From Casuarius casuarius (Eukaryota > Chordata > Aves > Casuariiformes > Casuariidae), in assembly GCA_003342895.1 (NCBI GenBank), contig PTFA01000011.1:1880629-1944628 (forward strand): DNA of 64,000 nt, given 5' to 3'. Shown here in pieces: positions 26,031 to 37,634 of this stretch. The notes under the pieces were generated by a model. That model made no database searches. It was not told where the DNA came from and saw only the letters and a program-made list of their open reading frames with translations. Each line of letters starts with the position of its first letter. Position 1 is the stretch's first letter. Position numbers and translations under genes: made by a program.

Positions 26031-29000
26031 TCCAAAAAGCAAAAGTCACATATTTTATTCATATTATTGTCTAAGTTTTCTGCAACTTCACATGTTATTC
26101 TGCTTCCTTTCACTATTGTAGTGCTGTTTGTTCCTTTCCTTTGGGGCTCTGTTTTCAGTCTCAAAATATTCAGAAGAGAAAGGAGGGAGAAGGAGGTGAG
26201 ATTGATTTGGTGAGGTTAAGGAGGAGTCTACAGAAAATTAATTTCCATTTTCATTTAATCTTTTATCCTCTGTGAGAGATGTCAGTGTTGTGTCGTAAAG
26301 CACCATTTGGGTCACAGATTGCTTTTTGTTTTGCGTATTTCTGCAGTAAGAGTATTCTTACTGCCAGTATTCCTCATGCAAGATGACTGCTACAAAATCT
26401 GACTTTGCAAGCATTGTTGGCATTAAAAAAAAAATCTTTGAGGGATTTTGTTTTGTTTTGTTTTTAAAGGCCTATTGCTATTTGAGCAAATTTGATCTGA
26501 GGCTGCCCCTTGGAAACTTAAATTCAGTTTTTGATTTCATTTCTTAGCTATTTTGTTGGTTTTTTCCTTCCCCATCAGCAAAAATAGCAAAATGTAGACA
26601 AACTCTATTGGATGTTCCAAATGTTATTTCCTGCTTAGCTTTTAGATGAGCTTTTTTCTGTAATTGGAAGAAGTGATAAAGCATATGCACAAAGAATTAA
26701 ATATACAAGGAAAAGCCACATAGAGGATTCATATAAGGAAAGCCTTACACAGCATTATAACGTGCACAGCTGTGGGCCTATGATCAATAGCAGTCTCTTT
26801 TCAAAGAATCTGGCTGTCCTTTGAAGTTAACATCAGATCTTATTCCTCAATAGAATGCCAAAAGGATAAAATAAAATGAGGAAATAGCCTCCCAGGTGCT
26901 GTTTTGATATCCCTCTTGTGGGCATCTCCTTGGTAATACTGTCCAAATTAGATAGGAACAACACAAATCTATATGAACTTGATAAATGCTGCAATTGTGG
27001 ATTGATTTCTTCAGCAGGCCTTTTACACATTGTTAATGTCTGTGGTTGAAAGAGGCTTACCTCACAGTTTCTGGTCAACTGTAATTCATGCTCTAGCATT
27101 TCTTTGGAGTTGATTGACTCTTGCCTGTAAGTATGGCTTACATCCTTGTTCTACGCACCAGGTTTAGTATGTCTCTGCATGATCCAGTTACACAATGCAG
27201 GCAAGCTCACAGCAATAAATTCCACCTTTATAGCAGTACAGCCTTATGTTCCTCACACGTATGTCTGTACTTTGCTGAAAGTTCTTAAAGACTCATAGGG
27301 AGGCAGTACAGGTTCTTTGCAAATGATGAATTCTGACTTCTCAACTTTCTTAATGTAGTTCAGACATACGAACAGGAGTCAGAAAAAGAAGGCAATATTG
27401 CCTTACTATTCAGATTCACTTCACTGACGTTAGCATCCTAGAAATGTTATGCATCTGCCCTAACCTGATCACCTAGGATCTCTCTATAGCAGTGGAAGGT
27501 TAACAGTGATGGTGCTTCTCATCCTCTTCCATCAGAGGACAGCTTTCACCAAAGTAACTTCACTTCAGCTGTCTTGGATAAGACTCTTGCAGCAGAATAT
27601 CAGTGGGAAGGAAACGGAGGACAGCCAGGTGGGGGGAAGCATGAGAAAGGAGGAGCAAACTGATTTATAGTGTGGTATCCCTTCACCGATTCTTCTGGCA
27701 AATCAGGATGCTGAGAATGGGCTTGTCATGGGCTGCATCTCACAAGTATCGGAGGTGCCTAGAACTGGTAGGCTTCTGTTCCCAGCCTCAGCCAGATGAA
27801 GGATTCACTTTTCTGTGCTGGCAGAAGCCCTCACCTCCTTAGGAGAAACTGGAGCATGAAGGCCTCTCCACTGTCACTACGTATCCCTGCCAAAAGGGAT
27901 TCTTGAGGTGATGAATGCTTCCGAAACACAGCTTAGAATGAGATTTCACAACCCAAAGGGGACTTACACAAAGGATAATACAGATAACAACCTGTATCTC
28001 TTCACAAGTGAAAATAGCACCTTGCAAAGGAAGGTAGGAGAGGACATTCTGAGGAAATGAGCCCTGGAAGTTTCTGACTTCCAGTTCTGTACAGAGTTGA
28101 CCTTTTAAGAGCACAGGCCATGGAGGTTTTCCATGCTTAAGAGTTCTCATCAGATTCCTGTCTTTTTAAGGGACTATATAAAATGAGGTTGCTCAATACT
28201 TTCTAATTTTATAGTGGAATTACATAATGAGAGGGTCAGTGTACTATATGCCATTTTAGAGTAGTAAGTCTTTAAAANGAAGTTACAGGTACATAAGATG
28301 TGAGACACAGTAAGTATCTTTAAAGAGATTAAAAAAAAAAAAAGGAAAAAAGAACTCAGAAGCATTTAGGAGCTTAGCTTCTAGGATACTAGAGAATAAA
28401 GGAACTGAAGTGAAACATTGCCAGCTGCAAAATTCAGGGCTCATTCATTTTTACTTNATAGGATCCTTATGAAGAAAATAATACCAGGGAAGGATACAAG
28501 TACAGGAATTTCCATTACAGAAATTAATCAGAAGACTGTGTGGGAACTACAAAGAGCAATAAAAAATATGCAGGATGGAGGAGCTAGATGAAATTGTGAT
28601 GCACTTCATATTGCCAGTTGTTAAACCTTTGTGCCTATAAACTCATTATCTTCCTCTGCAGAAAAATATTCACAAAGCCCAACACTGATTTTCTATCTGT
28701 TTGGTACGAATTTGACCCACTAGGACAGGAGAGTAGAAATAGAGACTTCTTTGGTATGTGTGCAGGGTCCTTTCAGTGAACAAAAGGAATGAAAACACAG
28801 TCAAGTTTAGATAAAAATGAGAAACATAAATTAGATACAGTTTGGTTTATTACTCAATGTTTTCTATTACTGAGCTTGGTAACCTGTAAGCTTAATACTG
28901 TAGATCAAGAGCAAAAAAGTCAGTGATTCAAATATTTATTGTTTAACCAATCAAGGTAGATGCAAAGGAAAGTATTAATTCACTTTTTTATTTAAAAAAC

Positions 29001-31076
29001 AGGGATTTGATAAATAGATGTGAAGGCTCTATGTAAAATCTGGAAACTCCTAGTCATATAGTCATTCAAGACTGGAACTTTTGAGATGCATTGTCCAAAA
29101 ATAAGTATCTTTCATTCCACTCCTAGTGCAACTCAGCTTTATACGGTTGAGGTCGGAGTCTTTTAGGTGTGATTTTATTTGTATTGGGATTACATTTGTA
29201 CCTGGCGTGTCTGTTTCATCTTTGTAGATGACACAAAGCACGTAACAATCCATCTTCTCACCTAAGGGTGAGACTATAACCTCATCAGATATAGTAGGAT
29301 ACCATAGTATAGAGAAGGAAGATGAGCTCAGGGAGTATATGGATGACACATCACAGAGAACTCTAGTTACTATATTTGTACACATAATTGGTCTTGAGTG
29401 CTGTATTTTACCCTTGGTGGGTCTAACAGTGACTTCACTTGAGATGGGTATTTAGAGTCTAATTAATGAAAAACTGAAGTACAGCTCTGCCAAAAGCATC
29501 ATCCAGCTCTGAGCTCTCTGCAATGAAGGGGTGTTTGGTAAAATATGTATTGATTTCCTTGGAGCAAACCTGCAATTGTCTGAAGCGATAATTCTTTACA
29601 AGGAAGCTACAGGGAAACTGCTTGATTCCATATCCAGGCTGTGAGTTCAATACCATCTATCTTATAACGGGGCTTGGAACTGGCAAGGCTTGAGGTTGTA
29701 ATGCATTGACCCTTCTTTCTCCCAGCGATGGCTACAAACAAATTGCAGGAGGTCTGATAGGCTTAGTTTGTTGCAGGTTAAAGATCAATGTTCAATGAAC
29801 ATATAAGGCAGGCAGCCTAGCTTCTCCCTTATTCCCATTAGTTTTGAAAAAGGATTGTCTGTAGGTGAAACATTAGNCTTGCGTGAGAATCTGTAACAAG
29901 TTTGAGCAGGATTCCAGGTTTAATTAAGGGACACTGATAATATGAAGAAAGTCTGTCATGAGGGCAACTTCCTTGCTAGTCATCTTCATTGAGATATATG
30001 GGATCAAAAGAATTCTGCATAAATGTAATGAAAATGACTTTCCAATGGGCTGAGAGAGGGGAAAAAAAAGAAAGAAAAAAAAAGAAAATGAAGTGAATAT
30101 TTCTGAGGAAATTAGGCTTATAAGAATGACANAGGGTGGAAAAGACTGTTGAGACAAGTGTGGCAAGGCGAGAACTCATTTCATAGATTTTTTTTGTTTT
30201 TTAAAGTTACTCAAAACCCGCCTGAATTTGTTTCATTCAATTCTGTCAGCAAGCACTGGTAGTACTCTCTTCCACTTTTGCCACTGCCAGCACCCTCTAC
30301 AGATTCAGTGGGGTGAATATGTCTCAGGTTTGCATGAACTGCTGTGCTGCAACACTTGTTTCCTAGTGAGTTGTACACTCATCCCACAATGCAGCTGAAA
30401 GTTGCACACTTCATCTACAAAGAGCCTAAAGAAATCACAGCTCTAAATGAAAAGAGAAACTTCCCCTTGTTTCTGAAATATATGAANTGGATAGAATTCT
30501 GTCTACTATCTGCAGGTACCATTCACCTTTCCATCTTCACAAGTTTTCTTTCTTTTTATACAGTGGCTATCTTGCTCATTTCAACCTTCTGGAAAGTTAA
30601 AAGTTTTATCTTCAATTTCCTTTTAAAACAATAGCTCCAGTTCCTGCACATTTTTCCTTTTTGTCTCTGATGCAGTTTTCTTAGCATTACTTTCTCATCA
30701 ACCTTTTTAGATGTATTTTAATCTGTTTCTGTTTCTAGCTCAGTTTTAGAACTGAGCCGGCTTTTGTAGCTCTGTTGGAGCAAAGCACATCTTTTCCACT
30801 ATTCTAAATACTCTAAAAATACATTCAGCTAATTCCCAGAAAGTAGGAAACATTTCTTAGTTAAGAAGAAAGTATGAACCTTTAAAAACCTCATGTGAAA
30901 CAATTTCAGAAAGCATCACAAGAAAATATTCTAGTAGGAGGACACCACAACAAAAAAAAAAAAAAAAAGAAAAAGATCTTATTGGTATTCTTACGTATAT
31001 CTAAAAAAAACGTCAGATATGTTGACTTCTCTTACCACACAATAAAAAATGAAGTTCCATTCCTCTGCAGTTATTT
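26031..31076. other. Noncoding DNA, nothing firm
   Basis: No gene or mobile element can be supported. Minus-strand frames at 27839-28150, 29062-29385 and 29459-29656 are the longest but have no recognisable domain. A-rich runs occur at about 28.33, 30.06-30.09 and 30.95 kb. Confidence 0.45.
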
Positions 31077-31215
31077 CAGATTTACATTGAACAGAATTTG
31101 GTTCTCCAAGGGTAAATAATAGCCATATGTTTTGGGTGATTTTATCTCATAATACATTCTCTCATTTCAAGCTATCTGCTTTGGTACACGTTATATGTAA
31201 TTACAAAGTTAGAGG
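31077..31215 (+). repeat. Diverged direct repeat, copy 1
   Basis: This aligns with 31629-31770: CAGATTTAC...TGAACAGAATTT, then CCAAGG, ATAATAG, GTGATTTTAT and GTTATATGTAATT occur in the same order and spacing with small indels. The two copies lie about 552 bases apart. This is either an old local duplication or two copies of one repeat. Confidence 0.7.
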
Positions 31216-31628
31216 GGGTTGTTTCTTTTCTTTTTTTTTTCTTTTTCTACAGCCACTTTTAATGACAGGTAGGAGTAAAGTGTCGTATTAGCCTTGTGGT
31301 CAGTCTGAGAAAAGAGAAGAAAAGAGCTATGTTTTTCAGCTATCACAGTGATGAGAGTTTGGTGCTATACAGTACAGTTAGCCAGGAGCAAGATTATTAT
31401 TACCTCCAGAGACTGAGAAAGGTACAAATAAAAAGAGAGACGCTGGGATCTCAGGTAAATTATTCAGTCCGCCTCTAGGCCTCTGAAACAAACCCCAGTC
31501 AATTCACAGGTACCACCCTGAAGTTAGTGAAACAAGTTTTGATCTATAATCATCTTGATCATTTGAGAAATACAGAGGAGTAATGCTATTTTAGCTGCCT
31601 TGAAGTCAACTGAACTGTCTCCAGCTTG
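31216..31628. other. Spacer between direct repeats
   Basis: Contains a T-rich tract near 31.23 kb and no convincing gene. A short AG...GT-bounded open stretch near 31.38 kb is too small to call. Confidence 0.5.
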
Positions 31629-31770
31629 CAGATTTACGCTGAACAGAATTTAATCTTCCAAGGATACATAATAGCACGATAGTACTAGTGATTTTATAAT
31701 ACTATCTTTTTCTTCTTTCTAGCTACCTTTTCTAGTACCTGTTATATGTAATTGCCAGGTTGGGAGGTGG
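31629..31770 (+). repeat. Diverged direct repeat, copy 2
   Basis: Partner of the copy at 31077-31215, sharing the same ordered blocks. The longest shared exact blocks include TGAACAGAATTT and GTTATATGTAATT. Divergence is substantial, so the duplication is old. Confidence 0.7.
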
Positions 31771-32501
31771 GGGATTCCATACATCTTAATGCATTGTGTA
31801 TCATCTGTCAGCCCAAACACCTCACAAATTTAAGTTATCACCATCAGTTTATCTAGTATTCAGTCTACTACTACGGCAAGAGATTAGTTTGCTAATTAGC
31901 TGCCATTGTCCATCAAAAGATGTTTCTTCATATATTGAGAAAGTGCTAACACTAGGTGAGAGCATTGGAAACGCTGCTTTTATGGAAGTAATCTGTTGCA
32001 TGAACTTCTTCACGGCAATCCAGCATGGATCGAAATTAGAAGATAGCTTGATAGCTTTTTTAGCTCTTCTCCTCCTCCTCCTTTTTAAACTCTGGTTTTA
32101 TACTTCATCTCAACACCTTTCTCAAGTCTCAATCTCTTCTTCCTTCAGAGGTATATTTTCGTGGTGGTCTTTTTCTCTCTCTAGCTCAGGTAACTTGCAT
32201 TATGGTGTCTGAGGTAACATGGAGAAAAGGATGAAGTATTGTGCTAGCTGGGTGTGCTGTAACGTGATGATTTACACCTTCCTCTTCAAAGCATTTCTCA
32301 TATGCCAAGATCAGAGCGAGACTAGTTGGATTGCTGACATGNAGTGAATTAATAGCTGCAGGATAGCAGATGGCTGTTAAAGCCACTCTGTGTTTGTGCT
32401 TTAGAGAGCTGTAAATGCACATGGCTGCGCTCNTCATCTATTGTGGAATGGCCTTTCTACAAGCTACAGAGCAATATTAATATGTAACGTTGTACCCAGA
32501 T
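31771..32501. other. Noncoding DNA, featureless 138-codon frame
   Basis: A plus-strand frame of 138 codons at 31796-32212 is rich in L, S and F and contains a CTC-repeat-derived leucine run near codons 85-100. It has no recognisable domain or start context, so I treat it as chance. Confidence 0.45.
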
Positions 32502-32580
32502 AAGGGCCAATTTTACTCTTGGCTTATCTCTGCAGTGCTTCATTAAAATGGATACGTTCTGGTATGGCAGTCTTTAAAAC
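32502..32580 (+). mobile_element. Decayed amniote MITE-like element
   Basis: It begins AAGGGCCAATTTTACTCTTG, matching the GGGCCAAATTCTGCTCT-type left end of the palindromic reptile/bird element. It continues with TTCATTAAAATGGAT as a degraded core and CTGGTATGGCAG as a degraded right arm. No target-site duplication was found. Confidence 0.45.
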
Positions 32581-34048
32581 AGATCCGCAATAAATGCCCT
32601 CTTCTTCAAAATATTTCTTATTGCTGGTCAACTCCTAAATCCAAATGGAATTAATTCAGTCAGAGCACAAGCTGTATAAAGGAGCCTTTATGAACTGAGT
32701 GCAAAACTTCAAAATAAAATTTTTGAAGGGAGAGCAACTCTTGTTTGGTTTATCTATCAATATCTATGTATGTACCAAACCTATGAAGAAGTTAGGCTGG
32801 TTTTGGTCTGACACATTAACATATGTGTCATTAGCACGCAGATGCATCACTGTGTCACATAGATATTTCTGTTGATAAACAGCTTGACTCAATAGCAAAT
32901 GGGTCACAGTTGTTTTATTGCCTTCCCAGCACAAGTTTATCTATTTCTTACCAGATATCTTTTCTTACTTTTTAACAAACGAAATATTTCTGGGCATATA
33001 ACACTTGTTTTACTGGCTTATTTTCTGAGAACATTTCAAAATAATGTCTATGTGCCTGCAACAGTCAGACTTCTTCCCAGTTTTTCCTTTGACAGTGAGA
33101 ATTCTTGCACATAATTCTGGCCAGCAGCCTGAGCTACCAAAGTGAAATCTTCCAAAAAGCAGCACAGAAATTTCTGTGCTACAGAATGAAGCTAGCTGAC
33201 ATCTGTATTATTTTCAAAAGATCGTCTCAAAACTAAGCTTTTCACCTCAGTTGGTTGCCATTTTTCTCCTGTTGGCCTTAGTCCATGGAATGGAACCTAC
33301 TAAGCGAGTCTGAGAAAACCAAAGTTTTGCCAGTTTTCAGGGTTTGTCAATTGATGCTAGTTGTCAGCTTCAGTTCAGCTTCTGCTTTTAATTTTCTTTT
33401 GCTCATCTCCCTAGTCTACACTTCTATGACTTTAACTCGTGATATTTTTCACTCCTCGGCTAGTTCTCTTTCTATCAGATGGGGCAGAATGAAAGAGCAC
33501 ATTCATTCATCTTTTTCTTCATTACTTACAGCATGTCTTAAAAGATCAAGAGCCAGCAACCAGTTCCAGAACAATTATGAAGTTCATTCATAGAGTCATA
33601 AGACCCTAAAAACAAATGCTTTGTTTTGACCTGTCACCTGATTTTTCTTAAAGCCACTATCTCAGTGTGGTTGTATGCTCTTCTGATGGGAAACTGGGCC
33701 TTAAGAGGATAGAACAATGCAATTTTAACTCTTCAACATGAGACTTCACTTATTTTTTCCTAATAAGTGGACTTCACCATCTCCTTCCACTTGCAAACCT
33801 CTATCAGCCTCAAGTCTTTCCCCTCCAACTCACTTGCTGCCAGTTCCCTCTGTACATCACTCTGCTTGCTCAGACCTGTAATGTCTACATTACAATGCCT
33901 CTGTCACTATGGCTGTTAGCAACACCCTGAAGTGCAGAGGTAATGTATGGTGAAAGAGGAGAGCTTTTACCAGTGCTGATATGTCCACTTTCAGAATAAT
34001 ACCAATTAATTAAAAGAAAAGTTATTGGTATCTAAGCCTGACTCAGGA
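32581..34048. other. Noncoding DNA, nothing recognised
   Basis: AT-rich unique sequence. Frames of up to 102 codons (33285-33593) have no domain-like features. Confidence 0.5.
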
Positions 34049-34078
34049 CTTTTACTGACATAGCAATGTCAGTAAAAG
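34049..34078. repeat. Perfect 13-bp inverted repeat with 4-base loop
   Basis: CTTTTACTGACAT (34049-34061), loop AGCA, and its exact reverse complement ATGTCAGTAAAAG (34066-34078). The stem is too short for a typical microRNA precursor and no U-tract follows that would give it a clear function. Confidence 0.9.
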
Positions 34079-36374
34079 GTTAAAGGACTAATTTCTTAGT
34101 TGAAATTTTGGTGCACATTCCTGGTCTCAGAGCTTGACACCTGACTGGTCTCTTTCCTATTTTCTGCAAGCTCTTTCCTTTTCTTTTCCCCCTCTCTTCC
34201 TCCATTATTCCCAGCTGTTCCCTAGAAGTGCTGGGCACACATGAAAATCTATATCTTACTCCTTGAATTGCTTTGTCCCTTTTGACCATTTCCCCTCTTC
34301 CCCATATTCATTTGTCCTCACTTTTCTGTCTTCTTTTTCTTATGTCCAGCCTGTATTGTGTACTTCCCTTCCTACCTACAATGTCCTTCTCTGCCCAGTC
34401 ATCTTATCCTAAACAGGTCTTGCCATGAGCCTTTCTTCCTTCTTCTCTCTAGGTTGCTTCTTAGCACATGCTCATTTGTGCCTTATTTAAGGTTGTGCCT
34501 CAAAGCATCTGTGTGGGCTGAGGCTCTCTCTACTTTCAGGGACAACAGCAGATAATGGCCTTCTTTACAAGAGGCAGCTTTGATTCTATTTCCATCTTTG
34601 GTAAAGGTAACTTCAATGATTTTGAGACTTCCAATTACATCAGAGATGGCAATGATGCTTTTCAACCTCTTTCAATATTGGTGTTCCCTTTACTTTTTGA
34701 TTTTTTCATTCATTTTTCTAGCATCCTGCTTATTTCATTCCTCTTACTATTTTACCGTTTCTTCTTCTTTCCTGCTTTTCTGTCCCCTGGAGCACTGTGT
34801 AATCATAACTGAAGCAACCAAAATGTAGAAGTACAGATATTGCTCTAACGAGAAAATTAGGAAAGGCTTATGAAACACACAGATCTCCTCATTTAATGTT
34901 TTCTATTTGTGCCCTTCGCTATTTCAACAGCTTTTTCTTAAGATCAGGAAATCATTAATTAATTATTATGAAAGCCAGAAAAAAAAATCAAGCCTCTTTT
35001 CTTCAAAACAAAAATGTGTGAGTGTGTGCGTGTGTACATATATAGTTAATAAACTTCGGGAAAAATTTCTGTAAATGTGTGCTTTAGAAAAGAAAAATCT
35101 GTATCTATAAGCTTGAATGTAGCTTGATAGCTACATTCCTGCAGCTATATGAAGATCTAAAAGAGAGAAAATGGCATTCTAATTTTTTTTTGTTAAATTT
35201 ACTGAAAGTAAGTAAATTGCTTTATTATTTCCAACAGCAGAATAACGTAGATTAGAAAAAAATAGAATGGAGTAAGAAATCCACTCTAGATACTAAAAGA
35301 CAAGGCATGTTCTGTATTGTAAAAACTTATTTTGTGATTGCACAATAACATTTTTGCTAGGGTTCTTTCTGACTTTCCTCTCATAAGTGTTCATAGTGAG
35401 ATTAGTAAGCCAATGTTCCGATTCTATCTGCTGTTTATCTCTATTGTCGATATTCCACTGACAGTTAAAACATTCCTCCTAGAAAACTATGCCAAATTAT
35501 ATGTAATCCTTTGAATGTGGCAATGTGTATTTGGCTGCTAGCCAAACACATGCTTATAAATCTCATCAGTAGTTGAAACACCTTGATGATGCCTTTTCTG
35601 GTTCTGCTTTATTTCTTTAAGCATTTGAAACACAATTCAGCTCAATGCATCTTTGAAGAAAAATGATGACTTTTCTTTTTTGAAAGAGCCTCCTTTTGGG
35701 AACATAGAGTTGCTAAATCTTTAGCGCTCAAGCTCAACTCGCTTCCATAGAGTTAAAAAGTCTTTGAGGAACTTCCCAGGCAGTCTAACGTTAAGTTAGC
35801 AGCATTGGTATTTCTACAGGGCTAATTAATCTGTACATTTCATGCCATTAGAGATCGATCAAGCGAAAACTGTTAATAAGTAGCAGAATAATATGGTACA
35901 ATTTCTATATTAAAAATATTACACATATGTAATGAGGATGGTGATGACCATAATAACTAAATAAGATTTTCAGAGCGTTTGTTATGTTGCTGTTCCCATG
36001 CTGGCTAATTTCATAGTAAATTAAAAATTCCTGGCTACCTGACAGCTGAAATCCTATAGCAGGCCAATAGTTCATCACTCTAGTGGTATCCTCTGTTGGC
36101 CAGAGGATAAACATCCAGGCAAGGATGTTTTACAAAATTTGTAGAGCTCCAGCAGTGGGCAATTTTACACTAACACGCATAATGGGTTATCCGTTTCTGA
36201 CACGAGAGAATTGTAACAGCCTGAGTCCTAAGCCATACAACTTGAAAGGAATTAGAAACTGTATAATTTGATCTTCCCCATCTCTGGAAGCAGACTTCAA
36301 GAATTGTCATCTAAAGGGTATAGAAAGGTATTTTGCTGGAAGCATAGAAGTAGTGTGAATGTACCTTATGAAAC
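34079..36374. other. Noncoding DNA, nothing recognised
   Basis: Pyrimidine-rich around 34.1-34.8 kb and AT-rich afterwards. Overlapping short frames at 34.36-34.83 kb are low-complexity F/S/L-rich. No mobile element was recognised. Confidence 0.5.
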
Positions 36375-36600
36375 GTCTTTCTTTTTCTTTCCTTCCTTCC
36401 TTCCTTTCTTCCTCGCTCACTCTCTTACTCACTCACTCTCTCGTGTGCACTTTTGCTCTCACTCTTGCTCTCTCACTTTCGCTCGGACTCTCTTGCGCTG
36501 TCCCAGGCCTTTGCTTGCACAGACGTTCTCTCTCACTCTTTTGCTCTCACTCTCTGTCCTTCCCTTGGTCTCTGTCCTTCTCTCGCTCTCTCAAAACATT
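36375..36600 (+). repeat. Long pyrimidine-rich degenerate repeat
   Basis: TTCC, CTCACT and CTCTCT units form an imperfect polypyrimidine tract of over 200 bases, broken near 36.50-36.52 kb by a GC-rich patch. It ends about 110 bases before the LTR at 36709. Three overlapping S/L-rich frames across it are repeat artefacts. Confidence 0.85.
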
Positions 36601-36703
36601 CTGAGGCAGGGCAGGATGCCCATGTTCTCAAATACAAAGGCAAGCCCCGCTTCTTCAATGCTGTAATCATTCGTCTCTTCTATTTTCATTTCGTGTCTTC
36701 TAG

Positions 36704-36708
36704 CGCTT
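36704..36708 (+). repeat. Target-site duplication, left copy (CGCTT)
   Basis: CGCTT lies directly before the TG terminus of the LTR and is repeated exactly directly after its CA terminus at 37630-37634. A 5-bp duplication is usual for class III (ERVL-type) insertions. Confidence 0.75.
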
Positions 36709-37629
36709 TGTCCCGATCCAATATCGGGAGGGTTTCGTTACGATCCCAAGGACGAGATTAAGACGCTAAAACCGGTCAAATATCGTACAACCTTTTAACT
36801 TTATTTTCCACAAAGTGGGGAGAAAAGGGGGGGGGGAAGACGAAGGGGAGGTGAAGGGAAGAGGGGAACAGAACAAGGGTAAGGGGAAAAGATAGAGAAA
36901 GTTGGAAAAGGAGAGAGGAAGCTAGCTACCACCACTCCGAGGCCGATGATGTTCCGCTGACTCCATTCGAATCACAGCTCAAGCTGGTCCCTCCGACGAG
37001 GGACCCCAAACAAAGAAATCCCTCAGCAATTACAGTTTTTTCAAATTAAGTTTCCCACCCCTCACGTGGCAGTTCAGACCAATAGTAATATTTGGGTCTG
37101 GGGTCTCCTGCTCCTTATTGGGTCTCATCACTGTCCCTAGGTAGGCCGTTTACTGTTGCCGTTTCTGCTGACAGGTGTGTCTCCATTCTTGGGTCCAGCC
37201 ATTGTCTCTCAAGGTCCTGACAAAGAGGTGGTAACTCCAGCAATTAGCACTGTTTCAGCAGTGCACAGGAATGCAAACTGCTGGTAACTCCCTTATCATT
37301 CCCACCTGCTCTGGGGCCCTTTCTCACTGAACTAGGGAGTGAGGCCTAAGGCTTCAGCAAATTTAGCTACTCATGCTAAGCAAGTTTTATAGAAGTTGTG
37401 CTAAGNGGCAATAATTTACAGTCCAGGTCCCAAAGTCTCCGCCCGATCGTGATCTGGTTCAGTGCAGGCTCGGTGTGTCCTGGGTGGTCGCAGGGAGACC
37501 ATTTTGGGGGTCGCNGCAGCTTAGTCCTGTTTCCGCTGGGGACAGATGGCTTGTTCGGGGTTATGGTTTGCTTGCACCTTATGTACCAAGAAATGTTTAA
37601 GGCAAAAGTTCACTCATCTGTCCGCTACA
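36709..37629 (-). mobile_element. Solo LTR of an endogenous retrovirus, antisense, ERVL-like
   Basis: The 921-base element begins TGTCCCGATCC and ends CCGCTACA on the plus strand, giving the canonical TG...CA termini. It is flanked by the 5-bp duplication CGCTT. A polyadenylation signal AATAAA reads on the minus strand at 36800-36805, about 90 bases from the end that would be the sense 3' terminus, so the LTR points leftward. Its GC content and CpG density exceed those of the flanks. A purine-rich tract (36811-36930, with a G10 run) is a pyrimidine tract on the sense strand just upstream of the AATAAA. No internal retroviral coding sequence adjoins it, so it is a solo LTR left by recombination. 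The 5-bp duplication suggests class III; the family name is not determined. Confidence 0.75.
36800..36805 (-). promoter_or_regulatory. Polyadenylation signal AATAAA within the LTR
   Basis: AATAAA on the minus strand, placed where the R-region signal of an LTR is expected relative to the sense 3' end at 36709. Confidence 0.65.
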
Positions 37630-37634
37630 CGCTT
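37630..37634 (+). repeat. Target-site duplication, right copy (CGCTT)
   Basis: Exact copy of 36704-36708, directly after the CA terminus of the LTR. Confidence 0.75.

Noticed and set aside
29205..29240. TTTGTAGATGACACAAAG, reading FVDDTK, like a LINE reverse-transcriptase active-site motif
   Set aside because: The flanks on either side do not follow the CR1 order. A single 12-base match is not enough.
29062..29656. Two successive minus-strand frames as a possible decayed gene
   Set aside because: No protein family was recognised and a stop and spacing separate them. No splice or retroposition evidence joins them.
30952..30968. A17 run as the tail of a retroposed transcript
   Set aside because: The upstream sequence is ordinary AT-rich DNA with no boundary, no duplication and no transcript-like features.
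31796..32212. 138-codon plus-strand open frame
   Set aside because: The L/S/F-rich composition comes from pyrimidine-rich DNA, including a CTC repeat. There is no domain, no splice context and no conserved motif.
36268..36761. Overlapping S/L-rich frames of 80-130 codons
   Set aside because: They are translations of the polypyrimidine repeat and the LTR edge in different registers.
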